A stretch of DNA of 64,000 nucleotides, from positions 51,501,414-51,565,413 of the forward strand of contig CM057230.1 of the NCBI GenBank assembly GCA_029891385.1, written 5' to 3'. The translations under genes were made by a program, and so were the position numbers. Position 1 is the stretch's first letter; every line of letters starts with the position of its first letter. Below are positions 49,099-61,376 of the stretch, in pieces. Below the pieces are notes generated by a model, which did no database searches, was not told where the DNA came from, and was given only the letters and a program-made list of their open reading frames with translations. This stretch comes from Erythroxylum novogranatense. Its lineage: Eukaryota; Streptophyta; Magnoliopsida; Malpighiales; Erythroxylaceae.

Positions 49099-49165
49099 TC
49101 TTCTTTCTCTTTCTTCCTCTTCTTCTTCTCTCTCTCTCTCTCTCTTCTTTTTCTATCCCTTTAAG
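49099..49165. repeat. CT-rich simple repeat
   Basis: Uninterrupted pyrimidine tract of CTT and CT units, including (TC)n near 49,130-49,145. Confidence 0.9.
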
Positions 49166-49569
49166 GTTTCCAAGAGTGGCTCAATGTAAAGCCCTTTTCT
49201 CCTCTCTTGTTGTTCTTTAAATAGACTTTTATAGTTTGGATAACCCATGGGCTTTTTGAGATCCGAAAGATCCAAAAAATCTCTCAAAACTTGTTGTTCT
49301 TAAGTGTCTGTGCATCTACCAACAAGGCCACAATCGAGGCCTATATCTAAGCCTTCTGTCACGATCGCAAGTCATTATTTTGGCCCTAATGTCTTCCGTA
49401 ACTCCTCCGTTCTTCGATCTTGACCCTGAAACACTAGCAAACACATTAAGGTACTTTAAAAACATAATATTTAAGCTCAAAAGCTTGTACTAACCTATAA
49501 AATACTTAAAACAAAAATAATTAACAAACTAACACAATTCTAATCTAAACACATACTAAATGATCGGAT

Positions 49570-50296
49570 TAATGGACAAACACTATCAAACTATGCCCTA
49601 AAACATAATGCAATTTACACTTATCAGTACTCTTGTTATTGTTATATTGCTTATATAACGAACCCATTACTAGAATCGTTAATTCAAATGTATTTGGATT
49701 CATTGCTAGAATACTCAATAAAATTCGTAATTTTTATATTGAGATTCATTTGTGGCAATTAATGGTTTCGAATCATTAGGGATAACTTAACCTATGTTAA
49801 ATGACCCAAACTTATGCGGTTGTTGCTTAGATTGGTCTATTTTTCATATCGTAATGCACCTGCCTAATTAAATCTAGAGAGTGTATTCTAGGTTATTCGA
49901 TAGTTAAGTTTAATTAATGATCCTATTTTAATTAAACATAACCTAGGAAAAATCAGGATTAACAAAGCTTGTTGTTAGTCTATGACCAATGGTTAGAAAA
50001 GAGACGTGAAAGCATTATAAAAATGAAAGATGTTTAATCGTGTGTAGGCTAAGATTGATCCAAGAACTGAGTTTCACACATATTCACCATTTTTGATTTT
50101 TTTCTATAATTTGTTTTTGTTAGTTTAAGTTTACTTTATTTTTCTCAATTGCATTAAACCCAAAACCCCCATTTTTATTTCCTTTGCATCAATTATTTTC
50201 ATTACGATAATTAACTAAATAATCCCTATAGATATGATCTCGACTCACCACATCTACAAGTTTTTAGTTTGCAAAGTTAGGTAAATTTTGTAGTGC
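49570..50296 (+). repeat. LTR-like fragment, Athila/Tat style
   Basis: Words typical of the ends of Athila/Tat-type LTRs: AATAATCCCTATAGATATGA, CTCGACTCACCAC, and GTAAATTTTGTAGTGCA at the edge near 50296. It abuts the minus-strand Athila-like RT piece. The left edge is not defined. Could be a truncated solo LTR. Confidence 0.4.
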
Positions 50297-50915
50297 ACTT
50301 GACATGCGTTGTCGACTATAGTCCCAGCTTTCACGGTTACACATTATACTAGACTTACCCACTCGCTGTCTGATATTGGGTATATAATTCCTACATCCAA
50401 AATCTTGATAATCTCCTTTTTGACAACTTCTTACATGTTCAGATTCAATCGTCATTGCTTATCCCTTACTGTCTTACATCCATCCCGAGATTTATTCCAT
50501 ACAAAACAATGCTAGGACTTATCCCTCGAATGTTTGATATTTGCCACTCCATAGCTCTCATTCTTCTCCTTATCATCTCAACCACATTCTTTTCCTGTTC
50601 CTCATGTAACTGATTTGAAATAACTAGTTGGTGGTTTCTCATAAGAAGGTAAGGTTGGGCACTTTGTTCTCTCTAAGGGTTCCTGCTTTTGATTCTTATC
50701 CAACTCTCCTTCTTCTACACTCACTCATTGTCATCTACTCAACTTTTTTTCTCAATGGTTTCTCTTTGTTGTTCCTCCACATAATCATCCACCACATCAA
50801 CTTTCATATAAATGTTTCACTCAGCCTTGCTTTTTAATGTCCTAGTCATGTTGAATTTGGCCTTTTCATCACCAAAATGCATAATTAAGATCCCATCATT
50901 AACATTAATGAGTGC
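50297..50915 (-). pseudogene. Athila-like pol: start of reverse transcriptase
   Basis: Minus-strand pieces between about 50,470 and 50,300 read, in shifted frames, EVVKKEII-like, IIYPISDSEWVS-like and TVKAGTIVDN-like, matching the Athila RT start (VVKKEIIKLL, IYPISDSKWVSPV, VPKKGG). The match ends at about 50,300, before the catalytic motifs. 50,500-50,915 is a poorly preserved linker after the protease. Confidence 0.65.
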
Positions 50916-51263
50916 CTACCCAGTGTTCATGAATAGACGTCCTAGAATGAATGGACATTGCTTGTCTTCTGCAATATCATGAATTATAAAGGCAACAGGA
51001 ATAACAAATTTGTCAACCTTTATTAGAACATCTTCTACAACCCCAAATGGTTTCTTTATCAATTGATTTGCTAACTGAATTGTTATTAAGGTTGTCTTTA
51101 TATTGTCTAGCTTTAATTTCCTAAAAATAGACAACATCATAAGATTAATACTTGCACCAAGATCATACAAACATTTAGAAAATTCCACACCATTAACAAT
51201 GCAAAGAATAATGAAACTCCCTGGATCTTGTAATTTTGATGGCATGTTTTTAGTGATTATCAA
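50916..51263 (-). pseudogene. Athila-like retropepsin (protease)
   Basis: Open 115-aa frame on the minus strand: LQDPGSFIILCIVNGVEF, then LYDLGASINLMMLSIFRKL, where DLGAS is the active site in the Athila variant of D-S/T-G. Then TIQLANQLIKKPFGVVEDVL, KVDKFVIPVAFIIHD and CPFILGRLFMNTG. Strong family fit. Known role: cleaves the element polyprotein. Neighbouring gag and RT parts lie on either side in the expected order. Confidence 0.85.
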
Positions 51264-51309
51264 ACTACAGTTGACTATTAATGCTACTGTCTACTTTGAA
51301 TCCCAATTT

Positions 51310-51703
51310 CGCTTATGAAAAAGTAGATCCTTTAAAAATTTCGCATACTTGGGGATATGTTTAAGAACTTTTGCAAATGAAAAACTCAAATGTAGCTTCT
51401 TAAACTTTCCCAAAAAATTTTCAAATTGTCTCTCTTTAAGATTTTGCTTTAGTCTTTGTAGAAATGGTAACTTGGGTACTTATGATGGAGGTGAAATGTA
51501 AGAGGGGTTCCTCCTTTTTTGTTACCTTATGTTTGACTTTCTCTTGACTTGTCTCAAACTGATCTTTGGCTTCCTTTTGAACTGGTTCTGCCAACTCCTT
51601 CCTATTTCTCAAATACATTACTTTCACTTACTCCTTCAGGTTGGATTCAGTAGTACTGGGAAGGTTACCTAAATTTCTCACTATCAATATGATTACAAGC
51701 AGG
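51310..51703 (-). pseudogene. Athila-like gag, C-terminal part
   Basis: Minus strand: LGNLPSTTESNLKE near 51665-51625; frame 51627-51436 with YLRNRKELAEPVQKEAK (usually LRSGKELEEP); then IPKYAKFLKDLLFHKRNW near 51350-51310, a conserved gag/protease linker. Cut on its 5' side by the composite LTR array at 51709. The gag start is on the far side at about 61,283. Confidence 0.8.
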
Positions 51704-51708
51704 TCCAC

Positions 51709-54700
51709 TGATCGCGGCTCTGTCGATGCGATCTTACGATCGATCCTTGGAAACCGGTCAAATAAAATAAATTCCAAGATTGTTGTATAGAATGCAACCT
51801 CGGGTCGTCTCACTTAATTGGAACCCAATGAAATGGACCTAAGCTAGCCTATATGTCATAAAAAGCAAGTGAAATCAGTAAGGAAAAAGGGGGTTTTGTT
51901 TGAAAACATTAACTACACTAAAAAGCATGTAAAAAGTATTTTTGAATTTTTGAAAATAGAAAAAAAAAATACTAAAACAAGTGATAAAAATACTCTTGAA
52001 AACAAGCTTTGGCTATCACAGTTCAAAACTAAGTGTGAATGGTAAAGCTTAAAGAATTATCTTTAAGTCCAGGGTCTTGATTAATAGACTCCTGTCACTC
52101 TTGACTCCATTTCTCAAGACCCCATTGAGTGCTCTTGAGCCTCAGAACCTTAAAGGATTCTTTAAGTCCAGGATCTTGATCAATGAACTCCATTGCTCAA
52201 GATCCCGTTAAGCGCATCTTAGTGTGTGCAGTGGATTGAAAATCACTAAGTTTGAAATGATAAACCTTAAAGAATTATCTTTAAGTCCAGGGTCTTGATT
52301 AATGGACTCCTGTCACTCTCGACTCCATTTCTCAAGACCCCATTGAGTGCTCTTGAGCCTCAGTGTAACACCCAAATACCCCCTGGGAGGATACATGGAT
52401 GCCACCCAAGACAGAACAAACAAAATCAAACATTACACATATGCATTGTTTTAAAATCTAAGTTTAACACACATATAATACATCTCAGACTTTCCAGAAA
52501 CAAATCCAAAGAATATGTACAGGCCCAAATAAACCAAACAAAATATATATTCGAGTGACACAAAAACTCTGACTCCTTTGACCACTGCGGTTGACTCGTC
52601 CCAGTCTTTAAACTCTTCGCTCTGAACTTACGCGGGGCAAATCCACCGTGCTAAGCTTATAGCTTAGTGAGTAATCATTTATCTAATTTAACCAATTTCT
52701 TTTCACAATAACGATAGCAACATGCATTCAGAGATCAGAGATTAATACTCAGCGGTAAAAATGCACTTCATAAGATGTTATCATTAATGACAAAACAAAG
52801 CAAAAGTCCATAAAATAGAAGTGGGTAACGGACTTATCGGAAGATCAAGTCTCGACAAAAGTGTCCATATCGAAGACACCGGTGTCACGAAGATCAAGTC
52901 TCGACACAAGTGTCCATATCGAAGACACCGAAGTGTGTCACGAAGATCAAAGTCTCGACATCGAAGTGTCACGGAAGATCAAGTCTCGACATCAAGTGTC
53001 ACGAAGCCTTCTGAGACCCTTCAGGCATGCCTATTTACCCACAACTCGGACTAACGGTTTTAAACGAACAAAGTCATTTCGATAATTCATGTGCAAAGCA
53101 AGTAGCACTTCGATGATATAAACATCGTGAAGAACGCCTCGGACAATCATTGTCCAAATTCGAACACAACACTTCAATATCACAATCATCAATCAATACC
53201 TCGGACCTTCATGTCCGAACCAATTAACAATTCAAGACACATCACAATCAAGTTACTTGATGAAACAAATCAAAGCGAGACCATCCCGGTCTATTACAAA
53301 TTCTTGTCTAAATTACTTACCGATATTCTTGCATGTAATGTATTTACCAGACTATGTTACTACTAACACACTTTCTTGTCGAATTACTTACCTCAAGTAC
53401 TTACATTGAAATTTTCTACCTATATTTCAGATCAAATTATTCGACTGTATTATTTATCAAATTATTGACATTCTTGAAAGTCACGATTCTTGACCTTAAA
53501 TCGCCTTTACTATTTATTGCCTCGAAGTCCGGCAATATCTGGCGATAGTCGTTCCTCTATAATAGGAACATGATACAAATTATTATTGTGCATAATTCTT
53601 GATGATACATGATGCATGTTCATGCAAATTTCCGAAATTCTCTTGTTCAAAATATGTATTACTATTCACAAATCGTATTATTATTTGTTCACAAATCGTC
53701 GGATCTTGTTCAAAATACGTATTACTATTCACAAATACGTATTATTACTGTTCACTATTCACTATACACTGTTCATCACTATGCTGCACTGTTCATCATC
53801 TTCTTCGACTTTCGAAATTTTCTTTTTTTTCACTTTCCTTTCTTTTATTCTCAATTCTTCTCAATTCTTTTAGCATCATCACTTAAAAACTAACCTATTT
53901 AACAAATCTAACCTATCAGAATCATCCAAATCGTCAAATCTTATAGATCTAAAAATTTCTTTTACCAATATCGGATCTCATCCGACTATCTTATAAGACT
54001 AACCTCGTGATCTGCAGCAGAAAAGCAGATCGAAATTAGACTGACAGAGCTGCGGAACAACACCGATGAACGATATCGGTTCTATCTCAAAATAATTAAT
54101 CAACCCGTATATATTCATCCACTTATTCAATTAGTACTATTGGATGAATAGTTAATTACCCAAAAACACACTTATGAATTCTTAGAACAAACAAATACCC
54201 AGAATTCCCAGACAGCTTTCAAAAATTCACCAAAAATTCCGTCATAAAATAATGACTTCCAAATAATTGTTCAAAAATACTAAATACGTCACCAACAATT
54301 TCTAAAAATCATTGAAGTATCCAAAAATTACTAAAATTATCTTAATACAGTCCGAATTAATCCGAAGTGTCATTAAACCAATGTACCCGGAAAATATCAT
54401 GAATGCATGCCAAAATGTCAAAGAGACATAACATAAATCGGACTAAAGTTGCTTAATATGCTAACCCCTAATTTGGGGTGTTACACTCAGAACCTTAAAG
54501 GATTCTTTAAGTCCAAGACTTTAATCAATGAACTCCATTGCTTAAAACCTTGTTAAAAGCATCTTAGTGTGTGCGGTGGATTTGCCAATGCAATGGGCCA
54601 AATGAAATCTAGCATCAACTCAATATCAAACACAACTAGGCAGATAAAAGAGAATTAACAAGATCACAAGTTGACATATATGAGACTTCATATATTTAAG

Positions 54701-55813
54701 CACATAATTCTACATAAACAAACCCATAACACATTACATTGTTCAACGCTTAATTAAACTCTAATTAAGCTAATCTAACTACACAGCAATAAACCCCAAC
54801 TCGGCTGTTCATAACAATGTAGTTAAATGTGACAATGTAAACTACCAATCCAAACAACACATTAAATGTCAAACATTTAGCTATAATCAAGTAGCTTCAC
54901 TACAAATTACAAACCCCTAAACCTAGGCAATTATAAATCATAGCTAAACTACAGATTAAGCTACTCCCCTTCGGTGAACTCCAGCCATCACTACATCTTC
55001 AGGAGAAACAAATGCCTAACCACGCATTTTAACCGGAACCTTCACAACTCGTGACAAATCCAAGCTATCCATGATGGCGTCGGCGGTGAAAATAGAAGAT
55101 GAAAGCTATACAGAAGTTTCACCCAGGGAACCCCGAAGGGAACCCTGGATGGTAAGGCCGAGAATCTCTCCTCTTCCTTCTTTGTTCTCTCTTCACTCGT
55201 CTCTCCTCTTTTCTCCCCGTCTCTCGATCCCTCTCCAGATGATGATGATAACCTAATTCGGCAGGATTTAAAGGATGGGTCATGGGTCGGGTCGGTACAG
55301 TGAGAGAAATCTCTACTTGGAGTCCGGGTATCCGTCTGCACGTCGCGACATATAAATTAATATTCGTCGCGACGTGTGTTCTGTCTTGCTCGCCACGACG
55401 AGATGTCTGGGACGTCGCGACGTACGATCTGGTTTGCTCGCCGCGACATGCTGAATTGTTGACGTCGCGACGTACGATCTGTGTTGATGCGCCGCGATGT
55501 GGGAATTACATTTCGCCGCGGCATTAGTTCACACCGCGACGTGCCTTAAGGACTTCATGCCGTGTTGACTCTTCTGATCCTTCTTGACTCTTTTTCTCCT
55601 ACAATATAAAATAACAATTTGTGGTATCAATTGTTCTTAGAAAAATTATAATGGAATTAATGTCAATTTGTACAATTTTACTAGCAAATTGCATAAAACA
55701 TAAGCTCACCGTAAGAGACTCATTTAAACACAAAAATCATGAATTAAGAGTCAAAAAGTGCATTAACAACCATGAAAGTGTATCCAATTATATATTAAAC
55801 TTGGGTTCAATCA
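51709..55813 (-). repeat. LTR copy 1 of the composite (contains a solo LTR)
   Basis: Starts TGATCGCGGCTCTG, ends TTCAATCA. About 1,978 bp after removing the solo LTR and its duplication. It holds a tandem duplication of about 220 bp (units from about 52042 and about 52261, each with TTTAAGTCCAGGGTCTTGA); the solo LTR sits in the second unit. A CpG-motif cluster is at 55335-55550. Confidence 0.8.
52364..54485 (-). mobile_element. Solo LTR with perfect target duplication
   Basis: Starts TGTAACACCCAAATACC and ends GGGTGTTACA, flanked by CTCAG on both sides (52359-52363 and 54486-54490). It is the reverse-complement relative of 14946-16875, sharing both ends and long internal blocks. No interior genes, so it formed by recombination between two LTRs. 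Repeats built on AGTCTCGACA and GTGTCACGAAG lie at 52845-53005. Confidence 0.93.
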
Positions 55814-56286
55814 AATTCCCCCACACTTAAACCTTTGTACTCCTGGACAAAGTTTATAAGAGTCAAAAAGATACAAGTGTAAAAGAAAAATCCACCCATG
55901 CTCAAAACAATAATAGGAAATTGACACAAAATACTTTCTCAGAATTCAATCAAAACAGATTGAAAGAATGCTAATAAAACAACCACTAAAAGAATTTAAT
56001 CCAAGAGATTGGACAAAAGAGATGTCACTCAAGATAAAGTGTTTGCTCTCACCTCCCTTGTGTTAGGGATATTGTAACTCTCAATCTGCTTAATCCATAC
56101 TCTACCATAAGCTTGTATCATCTCTATTTCTCCACTACAAGGACTATGATTTTAAAGATTAAGAGGACTTTTCAGGGTTGTAATGTGCGGAGGGCTAGAT
56201 GAATGGATGGAATGAACGAAAGAAAAGATATGAACACATGCACTAAAATTATGAATGGATGTCAATAGTTGAACTAATAATGACCT

Positions 56287-56420
56287 TTTTTTTTAATTCT
56301 TCCTCCTTCTCTTTTGTTTTTTTGTTTGTTTGTTCCTTTTTGGAACACACTTTTTCTGTTGCTTTTCTTTTTCTTTTTTTTTTTCTTTTTTTCTTTTTTT
56401 TTTCTTTTTTTTTGTTTTGA
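56287..56420. repeat. T-rich low-complexity tract
   Basis: Runs of T broken by single C and G. The apparent lysine-rich frame on the minus strand is an artefact of this composition. Confidence 0.9.
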
Positions 56421-57750
56421 AAAAGGAAATGCAAATTAAACTATTGAAATCATATGAAATGTTTGCAAGTGCTCATACATAATAAGGCTCAATGGGCTAG
56501 CAAGGGATAATTGTTTAAGGGATTGTTTGGGAAAAGGGGTTGAAGAAGGAACGCCTCTATCACATTAACAAAAATCTAGTCCATTAAGCTTCGAGTAAGA
56601 ATTGAAACAAGTTCTAGAGAAGTATGAAATAAGCAGATGCACACCAAGATTGAAGAAAAGAAATTAGGCCCAAATATCCTTCCAACAAGGGTATTATCTC
56701 AATGAACAATCTCAGGTCTCAAAAACTTAAAGTGCTACTTTGTTAGCATACCTTAATTCACTTTGAATTGAAAACATCAAAAGTAAAATGAGTCAAGACC
56801 AATTATCATTAAAAGAATGGAAGGGATTTTCATAAACTCAGTTACCACTTTGAACTTATAAGGTCTTTGAAACACAAAAGGTACAAAAGTTTCATGCGAA
56901 AGAAGTTGAATTGAGAAAAAATTTCATTCTGCAAAAATGGGTGGACGTCGTGACGTGTAGCATGCACGCCGCAACGTACAGGTGATGAATGTGAGTCACG
57001 CCGCGGCGTGTGACCTGTCGTCGCGACGAGGAACAGCAGAATGACAACAAATTTTTAAATTTACCAAGTTTTTACCAACAGAATGCAAGATTGGCTAACA
57101 CATTCATAAATAAGATGTCAAACAGGCATGCAACAAGAAAGATAGATGGGGGAACAGCTCCCCCACACTTAAGCAATACATTGTCCTCAATGTTGAACAA
57201 GCAAAGGATAAGCATAAGAGAAGGAAGCAAAAAGGGCAATTCCACACAACAACAGGAGGGCAAGAGATAGAACTCAAAAGGGGGAAATTATTGAATGGAA
57301 AGACTATTTACTAAACTAAAAGCTAAACTATTTTCCTACAAGGGTTGTTTATCCCTTACACTTACTTAACAAACTAATGCACCAACATATATCACAAGTA
57401 ATCACGAGGCTTAAGTAAGTAAATAAGTGAAAGAAAGAGACAACCTGGGAGTTATGGAGGTTCTTGATACTTCCGATAATCCTTCGACAGATGGCCATGT
57501 TGTGGTGAAACAACTTCATCCATTTCCATGTCCGTGTCGGCCTCCACTAAGCCAGATTCACCTGAAATGTTTGTCGCAAAAATAGTAAGAGTTAGGCTCA
57601 GCGAACTTTCACAGAAGGTGTAATCTGTAAAATGCTAACTATTAAAAACAAAGGAAAGCTATAAATGAAAATGAAACCTAAAAGAAAAGACTCCTAACTT
57701 CACTCAGCAACAAAATGACAAAAGCTAACTTAGAGAACCAATTCGCGGTT

Positions 57751-57767
57751 CCCCGGCAACGGCGCCA
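57751..57767 (-). other. Primer binding site, Athila/Tat type
   Basis: Minus strand TGGCGCCGTTGCCGGGG, the well-known intact primer site of Athila/Tat-type elements, three bases after the LTR end. Confidence 0.92.
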
Positions 57768-57770
57768 ATT

Positions 57771-59294
57771 TGATCGCGACTCTGTCGATGCGATCTTGCG
57801 ATCGATCCTTGAAAACCGGTCAAATAAAATAAATTCTAAGATTGCTGTATAGAATGCAACCTCGGGTCGTCTCACTTAATTGGAACCAAATAAAAATGGT
57901 CTAAACTAGCCTAAATGTCAAAAATTGCAATTGAAGTTGATAAACGGGGGTTTGGCATATTGGTCAACACCGATAAAGTAATCAAAATCGAACAAAAAGT
58001 ATAAAGGAATATTTTTGGGATTTTCGAAATAATGCAATAAACAAAGAATCGATAAAATCAAATTGATAAAATCCTCTTGAAAATGAGGCTCGAGCTATCA
58101 CAGTTCAAAATGATTTTAAGGATAAAATCTACTAAGTTTGAAAGATCAACCTAAAGGACTCTTTAGGTCCAAAGATTTAATTGATGAACTCCATCATTTA
58201 AATCTTTGTTAAAAACCTTAGTGTGAAAATTGGACAAGCAAATGCAATCGTCAATGGGATCAAAACACAACAATCTAATCAAGCACAACTAGGCGATAAA
58301 GAAAGTAAATGCAATACCCAATGACATATATGAAACTTCATATATTAAGCATCAAAAGTTCTACAAATTACTTAGTCCAAATCTCAACAAAGCATTCAAA
58401 GACACAGTTAAACTATAACTATGCTAATCTAGCTATATCAATGCACCCTCTAACTCAGAGTTTACATAAATATAACTAAACTACAGAACACTATGCGATT
58501 ACTCCCCTTTGAAGCTTCTGTGAACTCAAACCGTTGCTAAATCTTCAAGAGGAAAGGTGACTTAGCCACGCATTGCTGTAATCGATCCCTCAGCTACGGA
58601 AGGTTGGATAATACTCATTTTAGCAGAAGATACGAACGGTGGCGATGGTGATGGGTGGAATCGAAGGAGATGAAAACGTGATGACGATGGTGAGGAATGG
58701 TGTCGTCTCTTCTGCCCGAATGATCAGGGTCTACGCCTCAAGTGTCTGCGTGTGTCTCTGCGCGTGTCCGTCTCCCAGTCTCAGCCTCCGCGTACGTTTT
58801 TATATGTTGTACACGGGTTGGGTCAGAGCAGTGAGACAGACTTTCCATATTAGGTCAGATATCCGCTCGTACGTCGCGACGAATAAAATAAATAAATCAA
58901 ATTCGTCGCTACGTGTGCAATGGCTTGTTCGTCGCGACGTGTACATCGTCATGCGTCGCGATTACACGTCGCGACGTGCGGAAGTGATGTGCTTGCCGCG
59001 ACGTGTGGGCTGTCATGCGTCGCGACGTGCGGAAGGACTGAGTGACTGTTGACTTCTTGATCCGTTGACTCCTTTTGCTCCTACAAGAAAATAACAATTT
59101 GCAGTATCAATTGTCCTCATGAAAATAATAGAGAAATTAATACCAGATCATGACAATTTACCAACAAATTGTGAATTAAAAGAGCTCATTGTGAGGAACC
59201 AATTTAAGCACAAAAAATCATCAATTAGGAGTCAACAAATGCATAAATAAATATAAAATTGCAGCCAATGTATAATATAAACTTGGCTCAATCA
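57771..59294 (-). repeat. LTR copy 2 of the composite
   Basis: Starts TGATCGCGACTCTG, ends CTCAATCA, 1,524 bp. It lacks the ~220-bp duplication seen in copy 1. CpG-motif cluster at 58868-59035 with several perfect CGTCGCGACG cores. Confidence 0.85.
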
Positions 59295-59831
59295 AATTCC
59301 CCCACACTTAGACCTTTGTACTCCTGGACAAAGTTTACCAGAGTCAAAAAGAATACAAGAGGAAAAGAAAATATCCGCCATGCTCAAAATGATAAAATGA
59401 AATTAACGCAAGTCACTTCCTCAGAATTCAAACACAGCAAACAAGAAGGATGTTAACATAACAAACATTGAAAGAATTTAAGCACAAGAGATTGAACAGA
59501 AGAGATAGCACTCAAGATATAGTGTTTTCGCTCAACTCACTTGTGTCTAAGGATATTTTTCTCTCAGTCTACTTAATCAATCTCCTACTATAAGCTTGTG
59601 TCAATTCTATTTCTCCACCACAAGAACTATCATTCTGAAGATCAAGAGGACTTTAAGGGTTGTAATGTATGGAAGGTTAAATGAAATGGATGAATGGAAA
59701 GAAAGAAAATATGAGCATATGCACTAAACAAAGAATTGATGCCATAAACAGGATGTTTCTTTATTTCTTTGTTCATGCAACATATCTTTGCATAAATTGT
59801 TATTGAACTTGTTTTCTTCTTTGCTTCTTTT

Positions 59832-59872
<41 letters not shown>

Positions 59873-60916
59873 AATTTTGAACATTTTAGAGACATTGTCT
59901 CTTCTCGGACACTTTTTTTGACATATATGAAAAATAACGATGACACCACAAAGATATGAATGCAAATGCTCATAATAGGAGGGCTCGAAAGGGTGGCAAG
60001 GGATAAATGTGTAGTGGGCGGTGTTTAGGAAAATGGGTTGAGAAAGGAACGCCTCTATCATATCAACAAAAATTCAGTCCATTAAACTTCAAGTAAGAAT
60101 TGAAACAAGTTCTAGAAAAGAATGAAATAAGTAGATGCACACAAAGATAGAAGAAAAATTATGGCTAAAATATCCTTCCACAAGGGTATAATCTCTATGA
60201 ACAACTCAAGTCCCATAAACTTCAAATGTCATTTATTAACATGCTTCCATTCACTTTGTATTGAAAACGTTGAAAGCAAGATTTTGTCAAGGTCAATTAT
60301 CATTAAAAGGATGGAAGGTGTTTTCAAAAACTCAAGCATCGTTTTGAAACTAGTAAATGCTTTGAAAACAAAAACCACAAAAGTCCAGTGAAAGATAAAT
60401 TCGAAATGAGTGGAAAAATTAAGCACAGAATCATTCATGCATGAGAATAGCGTCGCGACGTACAGAAACGGAAGTCGAGACGTGTGGACGTCGCGACGTA
60501 TATGCAATCAAAAGAACGCTACGTATGGACACTCGTCGCGGCGAAGGAATGCAGAATGACAGAAACAATGTAAAATCCACCAAGTTATCCACGAAATGCA
60601 TCAATTGGCCAACAATTCATACTATCCTCAATGAAACATATGATCAACAGTCATACAATGTGAAAATTAAATGAGGAAACAACTCCTCCACACTTGAAGC
60701 ACACATTGTCCTCAATGAAAAGTAGAGGAAGGAAAAGAGAAAGAGAAGAAGGCACAAAAATCATAGATTGATCATGAAGTGGATTAAGTCAAATACAAAA
60801 GAAATAAAAGAACTGAGTAACTAAATACATGAAGAAAAGACAACAAAAGGAAAGAAATACAAAAAAAGAAACGGAATACAATAAAAGAAAAGAACTAAAA
60901 GACAAAGCATATAATT
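59295..60916 (-). other. Second, truncated interior of the composite
   Basis: Direct-repeat partner of 55814 to about 57220: same purine tract, same GAACGCCTCTATCA word (60048; partner about 56549), same CpG cluster (60450-60545) and ACATTGTCCTCAATG (60705-60720). It loses similarity at about 60740 and has no primer site or LTR beyond, so this end is truncated. Contains the AT repeat at 59838-59870. Confidence 0.6.
59838..59870. repeat. (AT)n microsatellite
   Basis: About 16 uninterrupted AT units, absent at the same place in the partner interior. Confidence 0.95.
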
Positions 60917-61283
60917 TCCACGTCCTTTATGTCTATTTGACCAAAATGTATTGCAAATTTCCAAAAAATTACCACGGTGAGGATTTGAATCCTGATGTGG
61001 TAAATCATATAATTAAACACTAGTTTGCAAAATATTAAATAAATTAGGCTTGATTTCAAAATTATTCCAATTAATAGTCGGTCTAGCAATCCCTTTATTA
61101 GTTCGGATTGAACCTGAGCCACATAAAATCAATTAATGTTCTTTGGTCACTGCCTTGATCTCTTTGATTTGCCATTAACTTTTTGATTTCATCTTGACGT
61201 CTTGCTTTTCTTAATTCCCTTTCAAGTTTGGTGATGCCAAGTTTGCTTAATCTGTTTGCACTTTCAGAACTTCTCATGTGCAT
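60917..61283 (-). pseudogene. Athila-like gag, N-terminal part
   Basis: Minus-strand frame from ATG 61283: KLERELRKARRQDEIKKLMA then QRTLIDFMW, resembling the Athila gag start (RTLKDY-type). After stops, NFLEICNTFW near 60990-60950 resembles the FLEICDTF block. It lies 94 bp downstream of a primer site (61377-61393), the right place for gag. The middle of gag is missing between here and 51703, so the element was internally deleted before, or during, insertion of the composite. Confidence 0.5.
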
Positions 61284-61376
61284 ACACCTGTTACATATAA
61301 GAAAAGAGTATCAAATAAAAATAAAAAGAAAGCTCAAATCAAAATAATTCAAATCACACTTGTTGCTAGGTGTAAT

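Larger units (their letters stand above)
55814..57770 (-). other. Interior of the composite element (non-coding)
   Basis: From the purine-rich tract (minus strand AAGTGTGGGGGAATT) to the primer site. On the minus strand near 57195-57155 it carries ATTGAGGACAATG, then TTAAGTGTGGGGGAG, words known from the 3' non-coding end of Athila/Tat elements. CpG-motif cluster at 56943-57030 and a T-rich tract at 56287-56420. No coding frame with domain similarity. Confidence 0.6.
51709..60916 (-). mobile_element. Composite LTR-interior-LTR-interior array, non-coding
   Basis: Order on the plus strand: LTR 51709-55813, interior 55814-57770, LTR 57771-59294, a second interior 59295 to about 60916. The two LTRs and two interiors align as direct repeats, for example CCCCCACACTTA followed by CTTTGTACTCCTGGACAAAG in both. 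A primer site at 57751-57767 and GTGTGGGGGAATT before each LTR start set the orientation as minus. No third LTR. TCCAC occurs at both outer edges (51704-51708 and 60917-60921). No gag or pol. Probably a non-autonomous Athila/Tat-related family rearranged by unequal recombination. Confidence 0.75.

Noticed and set aside
56249..56434. Lysine-rich 61-aa protein on the minus strand
   Set aside because: Translation of a T-rich low-complexity tract.
60958..60995. tRNA-like T-arm (AGGATTCAAATCCT) suggesting a tRNA gene
   Set aside because: Only the small hairpin is present; no matching acceptor, D or anticodon arms around it. It falls in decayed gag sequence.
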